Shown here piece after piece: positions 42,452-51,300 of a stretch of DNA of 64,000 nucleotides. Under the pieces are notes generated by a model. The model saw nothing but the letters and a program-made list of their open reading frames with translations, was not told where the DNA came from and did not search any database. The DNA is taken from contig NZ_JBFAZX010000002.1 in NCBI RefSeq assembly GCF_040689395.1, positions 434,001-498,000 of the forward strand, read 5' to 3'. The position numbers and the translations under genes are program-made. The stretch's first letter is position 1. Every line of letters begins with the position of its first letter. The stretch is from Dactylosporangium sp040689395 (GTDB taxonomy: Bacteria; Actinomycetota; Actinomycetes; Mycobacteriales; Micromonosporaceae).

Positions 42452-43422
42452 GTCGTCAGATGGTCCGCGCTACCGCCCCCGTCCCACGGCAGAACCTCTC
42501 CCAGCCCGCGTCACCCACGCCGCCCAAGCCGCCGGCGTTGCCCGCACCACCCACGCCCGGCCCGTCGAACACGCCGCGCTGGCAGCGTCCGGGGCCGGTG
42601 CGCACGACGCTGCGGTACCTCGTCCTCTGGGGGCTGGCGGCGTTCTTCCTGATGCCGGTCTACGTGCTCGTCGTGACGGCGTTCAAGAACCCGGCCGACG
42701 TCAGCGTGACCCGCATCTGGGAGCTGCCGACCAGCTTCTCCTTCGACAACTTCGCCGCGGTGCTGCCGAAGCTGTCCTCGGGCTTTCGCAACTCGATCGC
42801 GCTGTCGATCCCGGCCAGCCTCGTCTCGGCCCTGCTGGGCTGCGCCAACGGGTTCGTGCTGTCGAAGTTCCGCTTCCCGTTCTCCAACGCGATCTTCCCG
42901 CTGATCCTGTTCGGCATCTTCGTGCCGTACCAGGCCGTCATCATCCCGGTCTCGCAGACCATGACCGCCGTCGGCCTGCGCGGCGCGGGCGACGCGACCG
43001 GCGGCCTGCTCGGCCTCATGCTCATCCACATCATCTACGGCCTGCCGATCACCACCCTGATCTTCCGCAACCACTTCGTGTCGATGCCCGACGCCCTGCT
43101 GGAGTCGGCCCGCCTGGACGGCGCCGGGGTGCTGCGCACGTGGGTGGACCTGGCGCTGCCGCTGTCGAAACCGGCCTTCGCCGTGGCCGTCATCTGGCAG
43201 TTCACGTCCTCGTGGAACGACTTCATGTTCGGCGCGATGATGACGAGCCGCGACTCGTGGCCGGTGACGATCGCCCTGAACAACGTGGCCGGCGGCCAGT
43301 CCGTCCCCTTCGGCCAGGCCATGGCCGGCGCCCTGCTGGTAAGCCTGCCGACGCTGGCCATCTACGTCCTGCTCGGCCGCTTCTTCATGCGGGGCCTGCT
43401 GGCCGGCACGCTGCAGCATTAA
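42448..43422 (+). CDS. Sugar ABC transporter permease (MalG type)
   Basis: A 324-residue permease. A Pro-rich cytoplasmic N-terminus of about 45 residues precedes six helices. The EAA loop is SMPDALLESARLDGAGVLRTWVDLALPLSKP, and the C-terminal FFMRGLLAGTLQH ending is typical of MalG-like subunits. The GTG overlaps the previous stop (42448-42451). It completes an importer probably for maltooligosaccharides or glucan fragments released by the nearby amylase and glucanase; the specificity is inferred from context. Confidence 0.93.
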   Translation: MSRQMVRATAPVPRQNLSQPASPTPPKPPALPAPPTPGPSNTPRWQRPGPVRTTLRYLVLWGLAAFFLMPVYVLVVTAFKNPADVSVTRIWELPTSFSFDNFAAVLPKLSSGFRNSIALSIPASLVSALLGCANGFVLSKFRFPFSNAIFPLILFGIFVPYQAVIIPVSQTMTAVGLRGAGDATGGLLGLMLIHIIYGLPITTLIFRNHFVSMPDALLESARLDGAGVLRTWVDLALPLSKPAFAVAVIWQFTSSWNDFMFGAMMTSRDSWPVTIALNNVAGGQSVPFGQAMAGALLVSLPTLAIYVLLGRFFMRGLLAGTLQH

Positions 43423-43467
43423 CCCGCGCACCCCTCGCGCGGGCGCGGCGGCGAACGCTCGGTTCGT

Positions 43468-43521
43468 CATGATCACGGGGTGAACACGTACCAGGACCAG
43501 CACGTTCACTCCGTGATCATG
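43468..43521. repeat. Palindromic dispersed repeat, copy 2
   Basis: Arms CATGATCACGGGGTGAAC (43468-43485) and GTTCACTCCGTGATCATG (43504-43521) pair at 17 of 18 positions around an 18-base loop. It is the better-paired relative of 36295-36348. It begins 46 bases after the permease stop and could terminate the ABC operon. Immediately beyond it lies the remnant of a cation-efflux gene, so insertion of the repeat and decay may be linked. Confidence 0.78.
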
Positions 43522-43549
43522 GAAGGCTCGAACCGGGTGGCCGACGCCG

Positions 43550-43865
43550 GTGCCATCGTGCTGGCGGATCTTCCTGGAGGCGGCGCCGAGCGGCATCGAC
43601 CCGCCCGCGCTCGGCGCGCGGCCGGCGGGAGTGCGGGACGTCGTCGAGGTGCGACGACCCGCACGTCCGGCAGATCACCTCGGGCGAGCCGGCGCTGTCG
43701 GCACACGTGCTGGTGGCGCAGCGGCGCGACTGCCACGCCGCGCGGGCGGCGATCAAGGGGCTGCTGCGCCTGGAGTACCGCATCACGCACAGCACGCCGC
43801 GGGTCGACCACGCCGGCGTCGTACCGGCCGGCGGAGCCCGTCACCCTCACGCAATGGCGCGGTCT
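43550..43865 (+). pseudogene. Remnant of a cation diffusion facilitator (CDF/CzcD-type) gene, C-terminal domain, frameshifted
   Basis: In one frame (43562 on) the DNA reads WRIFLEAAPSGIDPPALG then GVRDVVEV. At about 43650 the reading continues in another frame as PHVRQITSGEPALSAHVLVA, and then RDCHAARAAIKGLLRLEYRI, ending HSTPRVDH. Together these match the cytoplasmic metal-binding domain of CDF transporters (R.LLE.AP.GID...VV.VHDLHVW.I.SG.PALSAHVLV...H.TLQVDH). The membrane domain is absent, one frameshift splits the remainder, and the HDLHVW motif is damaged. The fragment starts about 40 bases after palindromic repeat copy 2. Confidence 0.72.
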
Positions 43866-43900
43866 CGCACCGTGACCGCGGTTCACCCTAGTTGATCATT

Positions 43901-44035
43901 GCAAGAACTTGCTGCTCTTCCAGCGGGTTTACGCAGCTAAGCCGGGTTGAGCGGCGCTGACCTGGGAGGAATTCCTGCAAGAAGCTTGACAAGAGTGAAT
44001 GGGTGCGATCACTCTTCCTGCACGCGTTGCAACGC
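43901..44035 (+). promoter_or_regulatory. Amylase promoter region with GCAAG/CTTGC half-sites and a 12-bp palindrome
   Basis: Half-sites occur as GCAAGAACTTGC (43901-43912) and GCAAGAAGCTTG (43977-43988); the second overlaps a consensus -35 TTGACA (43986-43991). CACTCT at 18 bases is the best -10. A perfect palindrome GCGTTGCAACGC (44024-44035) lies just downstream, where a LacI-type repressor could block. AAGGAG precedes the ATG at 44089. The motifs are seen directly; the regulator is unknown. Confidence 0.5.
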
Positions 44036-44088
44036 CTTGTGTCACGAACGGCCGCCACCGTGTCGATGAGTGCAAGGAGCACCCCACC

Positions 44089-47031
44089 ATGTCCAGGCGT
44101 AGACAAATCCTGATCCTCGTCCTGTCCCTGCTCGCCGCGCTGCTGCCGGCCCGCGCCCTCGCGGCCACCGGCAACACGCTGACGGTGTTCTACCGGCCGC
44201 CCAGCGGCTGGAGCACCGTGAACATCCACTGGGCGCCCAACGGCGGCGCCTGGACCAACGTGCCGGGCGTCGCCATGTCGGCGGCGAGCTGTGCCGGTTG
44301 GTACACGAAGACGCTCGACCTCGGCTCCGCGAACGGCGCCCAGCTGACGTTCAACAACGGCTCCGGCGTCTGGGACAACCATTCGGGCGCGAACTATTCG
44401 GTCGGCACCGGGATCGTCGCCGTCAGCAACGGATCCATGAGCAGCACGGATCCGTGCGGCGGCACGCCACCGTCCTCACCGCCGACCGGGAACACCGCGA
44501 CGGTGTTCTACGCCACCACCGGCACCAACTGGACCACGGTGAACATCCACTACGCCCCCGACGGCGAGGCGTGGACGGCGGTACCGGGCGTGCCGATGAA
44601 CGAGACCGCCTGCGCCGGCTGGGTGAAGCGGACCGTCCAGCTGGGCGCCGCGACCGCGATGCAGGCGGTGTTCAACAACGGCTCCGGGGTGTGGGACAAC
44701 AACCGCGGCGCCAACTACCGTATCTCCGCCGGAACGACGCGGGTCAGCGGCGGTACCGCGACCGGGAACGCGACCGACCCGTGCACGGCCGTGCCGCCGG
44801 ACACGACGCCGCCGACGGTGCCGGCGAACGTGACCGCCACCGTGGACCACGTCACGGTCAACCTCTCCTGGAGCGCGTCGAGCGACGACCGCGGCGTCAC
44901 GGGATACCAGATCACCCGCAACCCCGGCGGGAACGTGCTCACCACCGCCTACAACTCCTACATCGACGGCAGCCTGGCGCCGCGCACGACCTACTCGTAC
45001 ACGGTGCGCGCCGTCGACGCGGCCGGAAACCTCTCGGCGGCCAGCGCCGCGGTGAGCGTCACGACCGGCGACGCGCCGCCGCTGCCACCGGGCGGGACGA
45101 TGCTCGGCGGCGACCCGCGCAAGGAGAGCATCTACTTCGTGCTCACCGCGCGGTTCTTCGACGGCGACACGTCCAACGACCGCGGCGGCAACCAGCACGT
45201 GCGCTCCGGTAACGCGGCCAACAACGACCCGATGTTCCGTGGTGACTTCAAGGGGCTCGTCGACCGGCTCGACTACATCAAGGGCCTCGGGTTCTCCGCG
45301 ATCTGGATCACCCCGGTGATCCTCAACCGCTCGGACTACGACTACCACGGGTACCACGGCTGGGACTTCTACCGCGTCGACCCGCGGCTGGAGTCGCCGG
45401 GCGCGACGTACCAGGACCTCATCAACGCCGCGCACGCCAAGGGCCTGAAGATCTACCAGGACGTGGTGTACAACCACAGCTCCCGGTGGGGCGCCAAGGG
45501 TCTGTTCGTGCCGACCGTGTGGGGCGCGCGCGACGGGCAGTGGGACTGGATGTACAGCCAGAAGGTCCCCGGCGCCGTGTACGACCCGATGCAGGAGAAC
45601 TCGCTGGGCCGCGCGTACAACGGCGACCTGTGGTCGAGCACGGCACCGCCGGGCAACACCTGCCCGAACTACGGCCTGCCCAACGGGCAGTACAGCCCGG
45701 AGGGGTACACCATCCACAGCTGCCAGTGGCCGAGCCCGACGGCGAAGATGTTCCCCGCCAACCTCTACCACCAGTGCTGGATCGGCAACTGGGAGGGCGA
45801 GGACGCCCGCTCCTGCTGGCTCGCCGACGACCTGGCGGACTTCAACACCGAGAACTCCGTCGTCCAGCAGTACCTCATCGGCGCGTACAACAACTACATC
45901 GACATGGGCGTGGACGGCTTCCGCGTGGACACCGCCGTGCACATCCCGCGCGTGACGTGGAACCGCCGCTTCCTGCCCGCGTTGCAGCAGCACCTGGTGC
46001 AGAAGTACGGCGCGGAGAAGGCCAAGGACTTCTACGTCTTCGGCGAGGTCGCGGCCTTCGTCAACGACAAGTGGAACCGCGGCTCGGTCAACCACTCCGC
46101 GCAGTTCTACACGTGGCAGGAGCGGCGCTCCTATGTGGACGACGACGTGCAGGCCGCGCTGGACCAGTACAACTACGAGGAGCAGCTGGGCACCGGCAAC
46201 CAGCCGACGAGCACCAACGCCTTCCTCGTGGGCAACGACTACCACACGCCGGACCGCAGCAAGTTCTCCGGCATGAACATCATCGACATGCGAATGCACA
46301 TGAACTTCGGCGACGCCGGGAACGCGTTCCGCAACGGGGCCGACTCCGACGACTCGACCAACGACGCCACCTACAACGCCGTCTACGTCGACTCGCACGA
46401 CTACGGCCCGAACAAGAGCTCCAACCGGTACGCCGGCGGCACCGACGCCTGGGCCGAGAACATGGCGCTGATGTGGACGTTCCGCGGGGTGCCGGTGCTG
46501 TACTACGGTTCCGAGGTCGAGTTCCAGGCGGGCAAGCAGATCGACTGCGGCCCCTCCTGCCCGCTCGCCACGACGGGCCGGGCCTACTTCGGCGACCGCA
46601 TCACCGGCACCGTCGTAGCCTCGGACTACGGCGTGGTGTCGAGCAGCTCGGGCGCCGTGGCCTCGACACTCAACCAGCCCCTCGTGAAGCACCTGCAGCG
46701 GCTCAACCAGATCCGCCGCGCGATCCCGGCGCTGCAGATGGGGCAGTACTCCACGGCCGGCGTGAGCGGCAGCCAGATCGCGTTCAAGCGGCGCTACACC
46801 GCCGGCTCCGTCGACAGCTTCGTCCTCGTGACGATCTCGTCGTCGGCGACGTTCACCGGCATCCCGAACGGCACCTACAAGGACGCCGTGACCGGCGACG
46901 TCAAGGTGGTGAGCGACGGGACGCTGACCGCGACGGTGAACGCGAAGGGCGACCTGCGCGCGTACGTGCTGTCCCTGCCCGGCAACCCGGCCCCCGGCAA
47001 GGTCGGCGTGGACGGCCCCTACCTGCGCTGA
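44089..47031 (+). CDS. Secreted GH13 alpha-amylase with two starch-binding modules
   Basis: A 980-residue exoenzyme. The signal peptide (ILILVLSLLAALLPARALA) ends near residue 25. Two CBM25-type modules follow (LTVFYRPPSGWSTVNIHW near 31 and ATVFYATTGTNWTTVNIHY near 142, each with VWDN and GANY blocks). A fibronectin-III linker (about 250-340) leads to the GH13 barrel. The catalytic triad is Asp614 (GFRVDTAVH), Glu653 (FGEVAAF) and Asp771 (VDSHDYG). The C-terminal beta domain is present. It degrades starch or glycogen outside the cell and fits the adjacent importer and sugar kinases. A long hairpin follows the stop. Confidence 0.93.
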   Translation: MSRRRQILILVLSLLAALLPARALAATGNTLTVFYRPPSGWSTVNIHWAPNGGAWTNVPGVAMSAASCAGWYTKTLDLGSANGAQLTFNNGSGVWDNHSGANYSVGTGIVAVSNGSMSSTDPCGGTPPSSPPTGNTATVFYATTGTNWTTVNIHYAPDGEAWTAVPGVPMNETACAGWVKRTVQLGAATAMQAVFNNGSGVWDNNRGANYRISAGTTRVSGGTATGNATDPCTAVPPDTTPPTVPANVTATVDHVTVNLSWSASSDDRGVTGYQITRNPGGNVLTTAYNSYIDGSLAPRTTYSYTVRAVDAAGNLSAASAAVSVTTGDAPPLPPGGTMLGGDPRKESIYFVLTARFFDGDTSNDRGGNQHVRSGNAANNDPMFRGDFKGLVDRLDYIKGLGFSAIWITPVILNRSDYDYHGYHGWDFYRVDPRLESPGATYQDLINAAHAKGLKIYQDVVYNHSSRWGAKGLFVPTVWGARDGQWDWMYSQKVPGAVYDPMQENSLGRAYNGDLWSSTAPPGNTCPNYGLPNGQYSPEGYTIHSCQWPSPTAKMFPANLYHQCWIGNWEGEDARSCWLADDLADFNTENSVVQQYLIGAYNNYIDMGVDGFRVDTAVHIPRVTWNRRFLPALQQHLVQKYGAEKAKDFYVFGEVAAFVNDKWNRGSVNHSAQFYTWQERRSYVDDDVQAALDQYNYEEQLGTGNQPTSTNAFLVGNDYHTPDRSKFSGMNIIDMRMHMNFGDAGNAFRNGADSDDSTNDATYNAVYVDSHDYGPNKSSNRYAGGTDAWAENMALMWTFRGVPVLYYGSEVEFQAGKQIDCGPSCPLATTGRAYFGDRITGTVVASDYGVVSSSSGAVASTLNQPLVKHLQRLNQIRRAIPALQMGQYSTAGVSGSQIAFKRRYTAGSVDSFVLVTISSSATFTGIPNGTYKDAVTGDVKVVSDGTLTATVNAKGDLRAYVLSLPGNPAPGKVGVDGPYLR

Positions 47032-47041
47032 CATGAGTGAG

Positions 47042-47078
47042 CGGTGCATCCGGGCGCCACCGGCGTCCGGATGCACCG
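47042..47078. terminator. Two-way hairpin terminator between amylase and sugar dehydrogenase genes
   Basis: CGGTGCATCCGG (47042-47053) pairs perfectly with 47067-47078. Four of the next five inner positions also pair, leaving a 3-base loop. It lies 11 bases after the amylase stop and 26 bases beyond the stop of the convergent gene. Confidence 0.85.
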
Positions 47079-47103
47079 TGCCCGCGTCAGCAAGGCCGGC
47101 GCC

Positions 47104-48315
47104 TCACCGGTCGCGCAGGGTCAGGCGCAGGATGCGGTCGTCGTCGGGCTCGGGGCCGCCGGGCCTGCGCCCGTCCCGGTTCGACGTGGTCATCCAGATG
47201 CTGCCGTCGGGGGCGGCGAGCGCGGTGCGCAGCCGGCCGTAGCGCTCGAACAGTGCCTCCCGCGGGCGCGCGGCCACGCCGGCCTCGGGCCGCCACCGCA
47301 CGCTCGCGGTCGGGTCCGTCGGAGCGATGGCCGGCGGGCGGCGGCCGGCGGCGGCCGGGGGTTTGCCCAGCGGTACGAGATAGATGCGCTGGCCCCGCAG
47401 GCACGTCACGACGGCGGTATCGCCCACCACCGCCACGCCGGAGCTGACACCGACCTCCGGATGCCAGGCCACGATCGGGTCGACGTACCCGGGGGTCTGG
47501 CCGATCCCCTCGATCCGCGGCCAGCCGTAGTTGGTGCCCGGGCGGATGATGTTCAGCTCGTCCCAGACCGCCTGGCCGATCTCGGACTCGTACATCGTGC
47601 CGTCCGCGGCCCACGCCATCCCCTCGGGGTTACGGTGCCCGTAGGACCACACGAGGGAGTGCGGGAACGGGTTGCCGGGCGGGGGCTTGCCGTCGGTGGT
47701 CATCCGCAGGATCTTGCCGCCGAGGTTGTTCAGGTCCTGCGACGCGTCGGTGTGCGAGGCCTCGCCGGTGCTGGCGTAGAGGTAGCCATCGGGGCCGAAC
47801 ATGAGCCGGCCGCCGTCGTGGATGCCGCTCTTGGGGATGCCGGTGACGATCGGCCGCGGCTTCGAGCGCCCGTCGAGGCGCAGGCGGGCGACCCGGTTGT
47901 CGTCCCGCGTGGTGTAGTAGATGTAGACGGTGTGGTCCGTCCGGTACGACGGGGACACCGCGATGCCCAGCAGTCCGCCCTCGTTGTCGGAGACGGCCTG
48001 CGTGATGCGGGCGACCGTCGTGACCTGCCCCTTCGGTGTGACCCGCTTGATGAGTTGCGTGGCCCGTTCGGTGACGAGCGCGTTGCCGTCGGGCAGGAAC
48101 GACAGCCCCCACGGCACGTCGAGATGCTTGGCGACCGTGGAGACCGACACCAGGTCGTCCGCGGCGGCGGACGGGTCGGCGGCGCCGTGGTGGAAGTCGG
48201 TGGGGTCGATGGGATCGGTGTGCGGCAGCTCCCGCCCGGAGGCGCCGGCCGGCGCCGAGGAGCATCCGGCAAGCAGCCCGGCGGCCAGCAGCAACGCGAT
48301 TCTCGAGCGATGCAC
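47104..48315 (-). CDS. PQQ-type sugar dehydrogenase lipoprotein (soluble GDH / sorbosone dehydrogenase fold)
   Basis: A 403-residue protein with a lipoprotein signal (IALLLAAGLLAGCSS; the lipobox Cys is near residue 18). A six-bladed propeller of the GSDH family follows: LDVPWGLSFLPDGNALVTER, DNEGGLLGIAVSPSY, GGRLMFGPDGYLYASTGE, YGHRNPEGMAWAADGTMYESEIG. These carry the His and Arg residues that bind PQQ in the family (the H-D-G-G-R and G-H-R-N-P motifs). It oxidises aldose sugars at the cell surface. It faces the amylase gene, so glucose or maltose from starch is a plausible substrate. Confidence 0.88.
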   Translation of the reverse strand: MHRSRIALLLAAGLLAGCSSAPAGASGRELPHTDPIDPTDFHHGAADPSAAADDLVSVSTVAKHLDVPWGLSFLPDGNALVTERATQLIKRVTPKGQVTTVARITQAVSDNEGGLLGIAVSPSYRTDHTVYIYYTTRDDNRVARLRLDGRSKPRPIVTGIPKSGIHDGGRLMFGPDGYLYASTGEASHTDASQDLNNLGGKILRMTTDGKPPPGNPFPHSLVWSYGHRNPEGMAWAADGTMYESEIGQAVWDELNIIRPGTNYGWPRIEGIGQTPGYVDPIVAWHPEVGVSSGVAVVGDTAVVTCLRGQRIYLVPLGKPPAAAGRRPPAIAPTDPTASVRWRPEAGVAARPREALFERYGRLRTALAAPDGSIWMTTSNRDGRRPGGPEPDDDRILRLTLRDR

Positions 48316-48354
48316 CGAACCAACGTGCGCTCAACGCGGGTGACACGCCCTCAC

Positions 48355-48391
48355 CCGCCGGGTGGTGGCCGGACCGGCCGCCACCCGGCGG
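48355..48391 (-). terminator. Hairpin terminator of the propeller/discoidin gene
   Basis: CCGCCGGGTGGTGGCC (48355-48370) pairs with 48376-48391 with one G:U-type mismatch and a 5-base loop, 8 bases beyond the stop at 48399. Confidence 0.8.
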
Positions 48392-48398
48392 ATGGTCA

Positions 48399-51300
48399 CT
48401 AGGCCGAGTACACCTCCAGCTCCGACAGCTGCCCGGCGGGCCAGCCGGTGTTGGCGGTGAAGGTGATCCGCAGGTTACGCACACCGGCCGGGGCGAAGGT
48501 GAGCGTCACGCTGTTGCCCGTCGCCGGGTCGAAGGCGCAGGCGCGGGCGGACACTAGCACCGCGCCGGTGGTGGCGTCGGTGACGGTGACCGTCTGCGTG
48601 CGGGCCGCCCACGCCGTGGCCGGCGGGAGCTTGAGCACCACCCGGCCGACCTGCTGGGTCGCGCCGAGGTCGACCTGAACCCACTGCGGGAACGCGTTGT
48701 TCGCGCTCTCCCAGTAGGAGTTCGTGTTGCCGTCGACGACGTTGGCCGAGACGTAGCCCTGCACGTTCGACGACTGCGTCGTCGGGCGCTGCAGCGCCAG
48801 GTTGGTCCCGGCGGTCGGCACGCCGGTGCCGGAGAGGGCCACGGTGGCCTCCGCGTTGGACGCGGTACTGCGGATGCTCAGCGTCCCGGTCCGCGCCCCG
48901 GCCGCGCTCGGGTGGAACGTGACCGTGGCCGTGCAGTTCGCGCCCGGTGCGATCGAGCTGCCGCACGTGGTGGTGACGGTGAAGTCACCGGAGGCGGTGA
49001 CGGACTGCACGGTCGCCGGCGCGGTGCCGGTGTTGGTGACCGTGACGGTCTCCCACTCGCTGTTGGTGTTGACGGTGGTGTCCTCGAACGTCAGCCGGTT
49101 GACGCTGAGCCCCAGGGTGGCCGTGCCGCCGCTCGTGCCGTACACCTCGAAGGAGGACAGCTGCCCGGCCGGCCAGCCGGTGTTCGCGGTGATGTTCAGC
49201 CGGACGTAGCGGGCGGTGACCGACGGGAAGGCGATGTTCACGGTGTTGCCGGTGGCCGGATCGAAGATGTAGTCGGTGGCGCCGACGGTGGTCGCCCACG
49301 CGTTGCCGTCCACGCTGGACAGCACCGACAGGGTCTGCCGGCGGGTCGCCCACGAGGCCTGCGGCGGCAGCCGCAGCGTCACCTTGCCGATGCTCGCCGA
49401 CGCGCCGAGGTCGACCTGAACCCACTGCGGGAACGCGTTGTTCGCGCTCTCCCAGTAGGAGTTCGGGTCGGCGTCGGTGACGTTGCCGGCCGGGAAGCCG
49501 CCCTGCGTCGACTGCGCCGTCGCGGCCTTGCCGGCCGCCAGGTTGGTGGTGTTCGTGGGTGGCACGCCGGTGCCGGTCAGCTGGACGAGCACCGCGCCCT
49601 GCCCGTCGTCGCCGGTGATGGAGTAGATGGCGGACTGCGCGCCCTGCGCGGTGGGCGTGAAGGTGACGGTCTGGTGGATGACGTCTCCGGGCGAGAGCTG
49701 CTGGCCCTCGGAGACCGGGGTGCTGGTGTTGAACGCGCCGACCGGCGGGGCCGCCTTGGTGAGCGTCAGCGTGATGTTGCCGGTGTTGGCGATGGAGAAG
49801 GTCTGGGTGGCGGTGGTGCCGATCGCCACCGAGCCGAACGCGAGCGGGTTGGGGGTGATCGTCAGACGCGCGGCGCCGGTGACGGCGTTGCCGCTGACGG
49901 GCACCGTCACGGAGCCGGCGTTGCTGACGACGACGAGCGAGCCGTTCTGGTCGCCCGCCGCGGTCGGCGCGTACTTCACCGAGACCGAGACCGAGGCGCC
50001 GGCCGCGATCGTGGTCCCGTTCGCGGGCAGGCCGGTCACGCTGAACGGCGCCACCGGGGCCGTGGCACCGGTGATCGTCACCGGGCTGGTGCCGGTATTG
50101 GTGATGCTCACGCCGAGCGTCTTGCTCGCCCCGGTCGGCACGGTCCCGAACGACAGCGCCGAGGGCGTGGCGCCGAGCCCGGGCTGGGTGCCGTTGCCGT
50201 GCAGGTCGAACGCGACGTTGCCGGCGTCGGTGATGAACGTGAGGCTGCCCGCGGCCCCGCCGGGCCCGGCCGGGCTGAAGCGCACCGGCACGGCCAGGGT
50301 CTGGCCGGTGTTGAGGTTGACCGGCAGCGCTGGCGCGGTGACGCCGAACGGGGCGGCGGCGTTGACGGCGGTGATGCGCACGGCGCGGGTCGCGGTCACG
50401 GTCACCGTCGCGTTGCCGGTGCTGCCGACGGCGACGTTGCCGAAGTCGGTCGGCGACGCGTTCAGCGCGGCGGTGGTGGGCCGGCCGAAGCCGAAGATGC
50501 GCCCGTCGCGGTTGCCGACGTAGACACGCCCGCCGTCGGTGGCGGGCACGACGAACTTCGTCGCGGTGCCGATCGGCGCCGAGTAGCGCAGTTTCAGCTG
50601 GCCGCCGACGGGCAGCGCGTCGTACGCCCGCAGCTGGCCGTTGGCGCCGTTGGACCCGTCGCTGTAGACGACCCAGACGATCGCGGACCCGGACGTGGTG
50701 CCGCTGGAGGTCACCACCGGCGAGCCCGAGGTGTAGCCGAACGTCGACGAGCTCGTCGCCGCCGAGGTGAGGACCGGCAGGCCGGCGCCGTTCACGCCGT
50801 ACTTGAAGGCGCGCAGGAAGCCCTGGTTCTCGACCTGGTAGACGTAGCCGCCGTCGCCGCCCCACACCGCGGGGTGGCCCCAGACGCCGTTGTACGGCCC
50901 GGCCGGCGGGACCATCGACGCGTCGGAGCCGCCCGGTCCCTGACCCATGCCGCCGAGGTTGTCGCGGTCGAGCAGGAACACCCGGCCGTCCTTGCCGGTC
51001 TGCACGAGCAGGCGCGGGTGCGCCGGGGTGCCGAACGACGCGGGCAGGGCGACCGGCCCGCCGGAGCCGAAGTCGGTGTCGTCCTGGTCGAGCTTGCCGT
51101 TGTTGGCCGGGCTGAAGAAGTCCTTGGCGCTCAGCGAGCCGTCGCCGTTGACCTGCAGCCGGATCACGGACTCGGCGAGGGTCCCGGGCGGGTTGTTGCC
51201 GGGGCCGGGCGCCGGGGAGACGCCGTTGCCCGTGGACACGATGATCCGGCCGGGCCCGTCGGAGACCAGGCCGCCGCCGGACTGCCAGATGCCGCCCATG

